Shown here piece after piece: positions 5,325 through 9,843 of a DNA stretch of 9,843 nucleotides. The stretch lies in NCBI GenBank assembly GCA_934279105.1, contig CAKQWR010000067.1, positions 1 to 9,843 of the forward strand, given 5' to 3'. The stretch is from an uncultured Oribacterium sp. (GTDB taxonomy: Bacteria > Bacillota > Clostridia > Lachnospirales > Lachnospiraceae). Position 1 is the stretch's first letter; each line of letters opens with the position of its first letter. The notes beneath the pieces are model-generated. The model did not search any database. It was not told the DNA's origin and worked only from the letters and a program-made list of their open reading frames with translations. A program made the translations under genes and the position numbers.

Positions 5325-6166
5325 TGAGGCTGAATAAACGTTTATCAGAGCTCGGTGTATGCTCCCGTCGTGAGGCGGATAAGCTGATTGCCGCCGGTCG
5401 TGTCACCGTCAATAAGAAGCCGGTCGAGCTCGGCCAGCAGGTGACCGAGGCGGATTCCATCGAGTTGGATGGACAGTGCGTAAATCCACATGCACTGAAT
5501 GCCAATGCCGGCAACCCGGAGGCACAGTACCTTCTCCATACAGAGTCGCGCCGGATGGCGAAGCGCTATGGCGAGCAGATTTCGACCGTGGGGCAGGATT
5601 ATGATCGCCCGGCACCGGTCCTGCTTGCATACTACAAACCGCGTGGAATCGTGTGCACGACGAGTGATAAGGATAAAGCACCGAACATCATCGAAGCAAT
5701 CCACTACCACACGAGGGTGTATCCGATCGGCCGCCTCGATAAGGAGTCGGAGGGACTCATTCTTCTGACGAATCAGGGCGATCTCGTGAATCGGATCAAC
5801 CGTGCACGGAATTATCATGAGAAGGAATATGTCGTGACCGTGGATAAGCCGTGCACGAAGGAGTTCCTGGATGGACTCGCCGATGGCGTCGAGCTGAAGG
5901 AACTGCATACGACGACCCGCCCATGTGAGGTGTGGCAGGACATGACCCGTCCGGCGAAGCTTCGTCAGCAGGAGTTTCATATCGTGATCACACAGGGACT
6001 GAACCGTCAGATTCGTCGTATGTGTGCAACTTTCGGCTATGAGGTGAAGAAGCTGAAGCGCATCCGTATCATGGACCTCACACTGCATGGACTGAAGCCG
6101 GGGCAGTATCGCGAGATCGAGCTGTCCGAGCTCGGCCTCAGGGAAGAAGATATGGAACAGGTGTAA
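5324..6166 (+). CDS. rluF: RsuA/RluB/RluF-family pseudouridine synthase, RluF-like
   Basis: This is a 280-aa enzyme that isomerises uridine to pseudouridine in rRNA. Residues 2-50 are an S4 RNA-binding domain (LNKRLSELGVCSRREADKLI, then GRVTVN). The catalytic domain begins at YYKPRGIVCTT (about 103-113). The active-site motif is IGRLDKESEGLILLTN with catalytic Asp139. The C-terminal block QGLNRQIRRMCATFGYEVKKL (about 224-244) and LHGLKPGQYREI are typical. HEKEYVVTVDKP and the QGLNRQIRRMC form resemble RluF (23S rRNA position 2604 in E. coli) more than RluB or RsuA, but the target site is inferred from resemblance only. The linker between the S4 and catalytic domains (about 52-97) is longer than usual. 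The ATG overlaps the queA stop by one base, with GGAGGAG (5309-5315) 8 nt upstream, so the two are translationally coupled. Confidence 0.9.
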   Translation: MRLNKRLSELGVCSRREADKLIAAGRVTVNKKPVELGQQVTEADSIELDGQCVNPHALNANAGNPEAQYLLHTESRRMAKRYGEQISTVGQDYDRPAPVLLAYYKPRGIVCTTSDKDKAPNIIEAIHYHTRVYPIGRLDKESEGLILLTNQGDLVNRINRARNYHEKEYVVTVDKPCTKEFLDGLADGVELKELHTTTRPCEVWQDMTRPAKLRQQEFHIVITQGLNRQIRRMCATFGYEVKKLKRIRIMDLTLHGLKPGQYREIELSELGLREEDMEQV

Positions 6167-6172
6167 GATACT

Positions 6173-8179
6173 ATGAGTATTTCCCATAATGAAGAGAAGA
6201 ATCAGAAGCTTACGCGTATGAAGGAGCTCATTCGTACGCTGAATGAGGCTGCCCGCGTATACTATGTGGACGGCAATGAAATCATGTCGAATCTGACGTA
6301 TGATCAGCTCTACGACGAGCTGCAGGCGCTCGAGCAGGAAACCGGCATGATTCTCAGTGGTTCGCCGACCCAGCGGGTCGGCTTCGAGGTGCTGTCCGAG
6401 CTTCCGAAGGAGCGCCATCCGAGCCCGATGCTGAGCCTTGATAAGACGAAGTCCGTCGAGGAACTGGCCTCCTGGCTGGGGGATAAAGAGGGACTTCTCA
6501 GCTGGAAGATGGATGGTCTTACGGTCGTGCTGAGCTACCATGCCGGAGAACTGGTGAAGGCCGTCACTCGTGGCAACGGTGAGATCGGTGAAGTGATTAC
6601 GCAGAACGCACGGATGTTTGATAATGTCCCGACGCGGATTTCGTTTACAGGAGATCTTGTGCTCCGCGGAGAAGCCATCATCACGTATTCAGAGTTTCAA
6701 AAGATCAATGAGACCATCGCGGATGCAGATGCGAAGTATAAGAATCCGCGGAACCTCTGCTCCGGTTCGGTGCGCCAGCTGGATCCGAAGGTGACGAAGT
6801 CGCGTCATGTCAATCTGATGGCATTTGCACTCGTCAGCGCAGCGGATGAAAAGGGAGAGGAACTGGATTTTCATAACTCGCGCGCGGCGCAGTATGAATT
6901 TCTCCGTGCACAGGGCTTTGATGTCGTCGAGTATAAGCATGTGACGAAGGATACGATCGCAGAAACGGTGCAGTGGTTCTCCGAAGCGATTCAGCACAAC
7001 GATTTTCCTTCCGATGGACTCGTACTGATTTATGAAGACATCGCCTATGGCCTGCGTCTCGGCCGTACCGCGAAGTTTCCGCGAAATGCGATTGCCTTCA
7101 AGTGGAGCGATGAGCAGGCAGAGACCGTTCTTCGTGAGGTGGAGTGGTCACCGAGCCGTACCGGTCTCATCAATCCGGTGGCGATTTTTGATCCGGTCGA
7201 GCTGGAGGGAACGACGGTCAGCCGTGCGAGTCTCCATAACATCTCCTACTGTGAGGAGCTGGAGCTCGGCATCGGGGATCACATTACGGTGTACAAGGCG
7301 AATATGATCATCCCGCAGATTGCGGAGAACCGGACACGCTCCGGAAATCTGAAGCCGGCCGAGGTCTGCCCGGTCTGCGGACAGCCGACGGAGATTCGTT
7401 CGGATAATGAAGCGAAGTTCCTGTACTGCCCGAATCCGGATTGTGCCGCGAAGAAGATCAAGAACTTCTCGCTTTTCGTCAGCCGCGATGCACTGAACAT
7501 CGAAGGCCTTAGTGAGCAGACGCTGGAGAAGTTTATCGGTCACGGATTTATCCATCAGTATAGTGATATCTTCCATCTCGACCGTTATCGTGCCGACATC
7601 GTCACGATGGAGGGCTTTGGGGAGAAGAGCTATGAGAATCTGGTGGCTGCCGCAGAGCGTGCCCGCCATACAGAGTTGTATCGCGTCGTGTATGGCCTCG
7701 GGATCGCCGGCATTGGCCTCGCTACGGCGAAGACCCTGTGCCGTCACTACGGGGATGATTTTGCGAAGCTTCGCGCAGCAGGCGTCGAAGAGCTGCAGGA
7801 GGTGGATGGCATCGGAACGGTACTCGCAGAGAACATCGTGCGCTACTTCCGGGATGCGACGGTGATGAAGCCGGTGGATGCGCTGCTGCAGGATCTCGAA
7901 ATCGAGAAGAAGGTGGAAGACCATACGACGCCGAAGACGATGGAAGGAAAGTCCGTCGTGATTACTGGATCGCTCGAGCATTTCGAGAACCGGAAGGAGC
8001 TGCAGGCGCTCATCGAACAGGCCGGTGGCCGGGCAGCAGGTTCAGTATCGGCGAAAACCGCGTACCTCGTGAACAACGATATCGCATCGACTTCCGGAAA
8101 GAATAAAAAGGCGAAGGCGCTGGGCGTTCCGATCGTCACTGAGGAAGAGTTTCTTCGGATCTTAAAGGGAGAAGAATAA
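6173..8179 (+). CDS. ligA: NAD+-dependent DNA ligase LigA
   Basis: LigA seals nicks in replication and repair using NAD+ as AMP donor; it is normally essential. The 668-aa length is typical. Domain Ia (about 17-75) has YYVDGNEIMSNLTYDQLYDEL. The adenylation domain carries the KxDG motif as WKMDGL with AMP-accepting Lys112, then TRGNGEIGE (132-140), LRGEAII (164-170) and DGLVL (281-285). The OB fold starts near 325. A four-cysteine zinc finger uses C399, C402, C419 and C424. The helix-hairpin-helix region (about 480-560) has EGFGEKSYENL and EVDGIGTVLAENI. A BRCT domain closes the protein (about 590-668: GKSVVITGSLEHF, SVSAKTAYLV, KAKALGVPIV). All key residues look intact. The start at 6173 has only a weak AGG 11 nt upstream. 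The internal ATG at 6218 would also give a plausible N-terminus, so the first 15 residues are uncertain. It follows the pseudouridine synthase by 6 nt. Confidence 0.97.
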   Translation: MSISHNEEKNQKLTRMKELIRTLNEAARVYYVDGNEIMSNLTYDQLYDELQALEQETGMILSGSPTQRVGFEVLSELPKERHPSPMLSLDKTKSVEELASWLGDKEGLLSWKMDGLTVVLSYHAGELVKAVTRGNGEIGEVITQNARMFDNVPTRISFTGDLVLRGEAIITYSEFQKINETIADADAKYKNPRNLCSGSVRQLDPKVTKSRHVNLMAFALVSAADEKGEELDFHNSRAAQYEFLRAQGFDVVEYKHVTKDTIAETVQWFSEAIQHNDFPSDGLVLIYEDIAYGLRLGRTAKFPRNAIAFKWSDEQAETVLREVEWSPSRTGLINPVAIFDPVELEGTTVSRASLHNISYCEELELGIGDHITVYKANMIIPQIAENRTRSGNLKPAEVCPVCGQPTEIRSDNEAKFLYCPNPDCAAKKIKNFSLFVSRDALNIEGLSEQTLEKFIGHGFIHQYSDIFHLDRYRADIVTMEGFGEKSYENLVAAAERARHTELYRVVYGLGIAGIGLATAKTLCRHYGDDFAKLRAAGVEELQEVDGIGTVLAENIVRYFRDATVMKPVDALLQDLEIEKKVEDHTTPKTMEGKSVVITGSLEHFENRKELQALIEQAGGRAAGSVSAKTAYLVNNDIASTSGKNKKAKALGVPIVTEEEFLRILKGEE

Positions 8180-8263
8180 GCGTCGCGGATGTCGCATCGG
8201 CAGAAAGACGCGGGCTGGGCATAGAGATCACTCGCCTGGCACTGCAGGAAAGGGACAGACTGG

Positions 8264-9139
8264 ATGAATACAGACAAATATGATATTTATTTTCCGCATC
8301 TCGGAATCGGTGTCGAGCATCTCGGAAACTCGATTTCCGTGTTCGGCTTCCGCATCGCATACTATGGCATCATCATCGGCATCGGTATGCTGATGGGCGT
8401 GCTCATCGCGAGCTTCGATTATAAGCGCCGTGGACAGAAGGCAGAGGACATCGAGGACCTCGCGCTGTACAGCATCATTTTCGCCATTCTCGGTGCGCGT
8501 GCCTACTATGTGATTTTCGAGTGGGACTACTACTCGCAGCATCTCGGAGAAATCCTCAATCTTCGACAGGGCGGTCTCGCCATCTATGGCGGCATCATCA
8601 CCGGTATTCTCTGCTGTATGATTTTCTGTTACCGGCGGAAGGTGAAGTTTTTCTCCATCGCGGATTCGGCTGTACTCGGACTCCTCACGGGACAGTGCAT
8701 CGGCCGCTGGGGAAATTTTTTCAATGCAGAGGCCTTCGGCCGCTATACGGATTCGCTGCTTGCGATGCGCATCCGGCAGTCCATCGTAAATCCGAACATG
8801 CTGAATGACAACGTGCTGACACATGCGATTCGAATCGGTGACGAGATGTTCATCCAGGTGCATCCGACCTTCTTCTATGAGTCGGTCTGGAATCTTTGCA
8901 CCTTGATTTTCCTCTGGAGCACAGGGCCGAAGAAGAAGTTCACCGGACAGATCTTCTGGGAATACCTCATGTTTTATGGCATCGGTCGTTTCTGGATCGA
9001 GGGGCTCCGTACAGATTCGCTCCTTCTGTGGGGTACGAACATCGCCGTATCACAGGCCCTTTCCGGTGCGCTCGCCGTACTCGGACTCGCGATGATCATC
9101 CGTGGCGTCCGGAAGGCGAAGCTGATAGAGCGCGGATGA
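8264..9139 (+). CDS. lgt: Phosphatidylglycerol:prolipoprotein diacylglyceryl transferase
   Basis: Lgt moves a diacylglyceryl group from phosphatidylglycerol to the lipobox cysteine of prolipoproteins, the first step of lipoprotein maturation in the cytoplasmic membrane. This 291-aa polytopic protein has the family blocks in order: YYGIIIGIGMLMG (about 33-45), GARAYYVIFEW (77-87), GGLAIYGGIITG (103-114), the signature GRWGNFFNAEAFG (147-159) with the essential Arg, HPTFFYES (200-207) and GRFWIEGLRTDSL (241-253) with the second conserved Arg. Length and hydrophobic pattern (about seven helices) are normal, and no key residue is missing. An AGGAAAGGG-type ribosome binding site (8246-8254) precedes the ATG by 9 nt. 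An 84-nt gap separates it from ligA, with no terminator, so it is likely the last gene of the operon. Element copy 2 starts one base after its stop codon. Confidence 0.96.
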   Translation: MNTDKYDIYFPHLGIGVEHLGNSISVFGFRIAYYGIIIGIGMLMGVLIASFDYKRRGQKAEDIEDLALYSIIFAILGARAYYVIFEWDYYSQHLGEILNLRQGGLAIYGGIITGILCCMIFCYRRKVKFFSIADSAVLGLLTGQCIGRWGNFFNAEAFGRYTDSLLAMRIRQSIVNPNMLNDNVLTHAIRIGDEMFIQVHPTFFYESVWNLCTLIFLWSTGPKKKFTGQIFWEYLMFYGIGRFWIEGLRTDSLLLWGTNIAVSQALSGALAVLGLAMIIRGVRKAKLIERG

Positions 9140-9387
9140 TTCAGTCGAGGGGGACCAGCGAGGTGGCAACAGAAGCCATACGAAGCGGTCGTGAAAACTC
9201 AAGTCGGGTTCCCTTAGCGGCACTTGGTATAATTTTCCTAAGCACCCTCTGTCAATGCGGAGTTTTCATCAGGAAAACTCCGCAATTGCAGAGGGCCTAG
9301 TGCCGCTTGGGGTCCCCGACTTAGCGTTTTCCGAACGCGTAGTACTGTGCTTCTGTTGCCACCTCGCTGGTCCCCCCCTCGACTGAA
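9140..9387. repeat. Structured intergenic element, copy 2
   Basis: This is the second copy of the element at 3713-3944, beginning immediately after the lgt stop. The outer arms 9140-9176 and 9349-9387 are complementary along their full length, apart from a two-base bulge in a G/C run (five G against seven C). Inside are helices 9185-9205 with 9318-9338 (imperfect), 9201-9224 with 9299-9322, CCCTCTG (9245-9251) with CAGAGGG (9289-9295), CAAT with ATTG, and a perfect 11-bp tip hairpin (9257-9267 with 9273-9283) with loop ATCAG. The 181-nt core 9173-9353 matches copy 1. Compensatory pairs are visible, for example GCGGCACT/AGTGCCGC here against GAAGTACT/AGTACTTC in copy 1. It is either a structured RNA or a fold-back mobile repeat; I know no family name for it. 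Confidence 0.87.
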
Positions 9388-9408
9388 CGCTTGCGCTAAA
9401 TATCGGCA

Positions 9409-9437
9409 TTGTAAAGCGGAAACTTCTAGTTTATAAT
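9409..9437 (+). promoter_or_regulatory. Sigma-A type promoter of ychF
   Basis: The -35 box TTGTAA (9409-9414, 4/6) and the -10 box TATAAT (9432-9437, perfect) are separated by 17 bp. Transcription would start near 9444, giving a leader of about 98 nt. It lies directly downstream of element copy 2. Confidence 0.75.
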
Positions 9438-9541
9438 AGCGATGCTCTTCGGAGCTGCATTTCAATAGGTAGAACTGCTATCGACCTTCTCGGCACTGTC
9501 GGAAACGGGGGATGCAGGGAAGGATAAAGGAGATTTAGATT

Positions 9542-9843
9542 ATGAAATTAGGTATCGTCGGACTGCCAAATGTCGGCAAGTCTACACTGTTTAACGCAAT
9601 CACGAAGGCGGGCGCAGAGTCTGCCAACTATCCGTTCTGTACGATTGAGCCGAATGTTGGCGTTGTTGCTGTGCCGGATGAGCGTCTCCAGAAGCTGGGG
9701 GCGCTGTACAACTCTCAGAAAATCGTGCCGGCTGTGATTCAGTTCGTAGATATCGCAGGCCTCGTAAAGGGCGCCTCCAAGGGCGAGGGACTCGGTAATC
9801 AGTTCCTGTCAAATATTCGAGAGACCGACGCTATCGTGCACGT
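9542..9843 (+). CDS. ychF: YchF/OLA1 family redox-regulated ATPase, N-terminal part (partial)
   Basis: The first 100 codons are present and the gene continues beyond the window. The protein begins [20 protein letters not shown], with the P-loop GLPNVGKS. It continues with [21 protein letters not shown], the conserved switch-I-like segment of the family, and then [20 protein letters not shown], the Obg-superfamily switch II in the YchF form. YchF is a cytoplasmic P-loop protein that prefers ATP over GTP and associates with ribosomes and stress responses. The residues that set nucleotide preference (the altered NKxD motif) and the TGS domain lie past the window edge. The start is set by AAAGGAG (9526-9532), 9 nt upstream of the ATG. 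It has its own promoter and is separated from the lgt operon by element copy 2. Confidence 0.96.
   Translation, partial: MKLGIVGLPNVGKSTLFNAITKAGAESANYPFCTIEPNVGVVAVPDERLQKLGALYNSQKIVPAVIQFVDIAGLVKGASKGEGLGNQFLSNIRETDAIVH

Larger units (their letters stand above)
9140..9541 (+). other. 402-nt gene-free interval before ychF
   Basis: No protein gene is supported. The interval holds element copy 2 (9140-9387), the ychF promoter (9409-9437) and a leader of about 98 nt with the ychF ribosome binding site. The reverse-strand open frame at 9238-9465 arises from the repeat and shares its deduced C-terminal peptide with the one in copy 1 for that reason alone. Confidence 0.7.

Noticed and set aside
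8180..8263. Terminator or small gene between ligA and lgt
   Set aside because: No stem followed by a T-run is present, and the only ATG frame encodes 11 residues.
9224..9233. TTGGTATAAT inside element copy 2 as an extended -10 promoter
   Set aside because: There is no -35 box at suitable spacing, and the equivalent bases in copy 1 do not contain TATAAT, so it is not a conserved part of the element.
3713..9387. Composite transposon bounded by the two repeats
   Set aside because: No transposase or integrase is present between them, and the enclosed genes are housekeeping (ligA, lgt) with normal operon layout.

Overview
The window comes from a bacterial chromosome, most likely a low-to-mid GC Clostridia, and Lachnospiraceae is my best guess. 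Four things point there: a LigA whose N-terminal and adenylation regions read like the Lachnospiraceae form, a stand-alone TSCPD-domain protein, a secreted protein with choline/glucan-binding type repeats, and strong AGGAGG-like ribosome binding sites with TATAAT promoters. The assignment rests on remembered family features, not on a search. All supported genes are on the + strand. TGA is a genuine stop codon here, because several intact genes end with it.

Layout: (1) positions 1-149 hold the 3' end of tuf (EF-Tu) and a textbook intrinsic terminator. (2) 221-1298 is a promoter followed by a small TSCPD-domain protein, which overlaps by ATGA a TVP38/TMEM64 (DedA/VTT) membrane protein gene. That gene is split by an in-frame TGA at 711-713. 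(3) 1489-3670 is a pair of envelope genes: a secreted protein with four SPDGxGG repeats and C-terminal wall-binding repeats, then a single-pass membrane protein with a Ser/Thr/Glu-rich tail. (4) 3968-9139 is a compact housekeeping operon: queA (queuosine synthesis), an RluF-type 23S rRNA pseudouridine synthase, ligA (NAD-dependent DNA ligase) and lgt (prolipoprotein diacylglyceryl transferase). The first two genes overlap by 1 nt. (5) 9409-9843 is a promoter and the first 100 codons of ychF.

The most unusual content is a pair of roughly 230-250 nt intergenic elements at 3713-3944 and 9140-9387. Both have an identical-length 181-nt core in which conserved islands are separated by helices whose sequences differ but whose base pairing is kept. 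Each copy lies just after the last gene of an operon and about 45 nt upstream of the -10 box of the next one. This is the signature of a structured RNA or a dispersed fold-back repeat. I do not recognise it as a named family.

A second point of interest is the TGA that interrupts an otherwise intact VTT-domain membrane protein. It is followed by C and directly by a short perfect hairpin.
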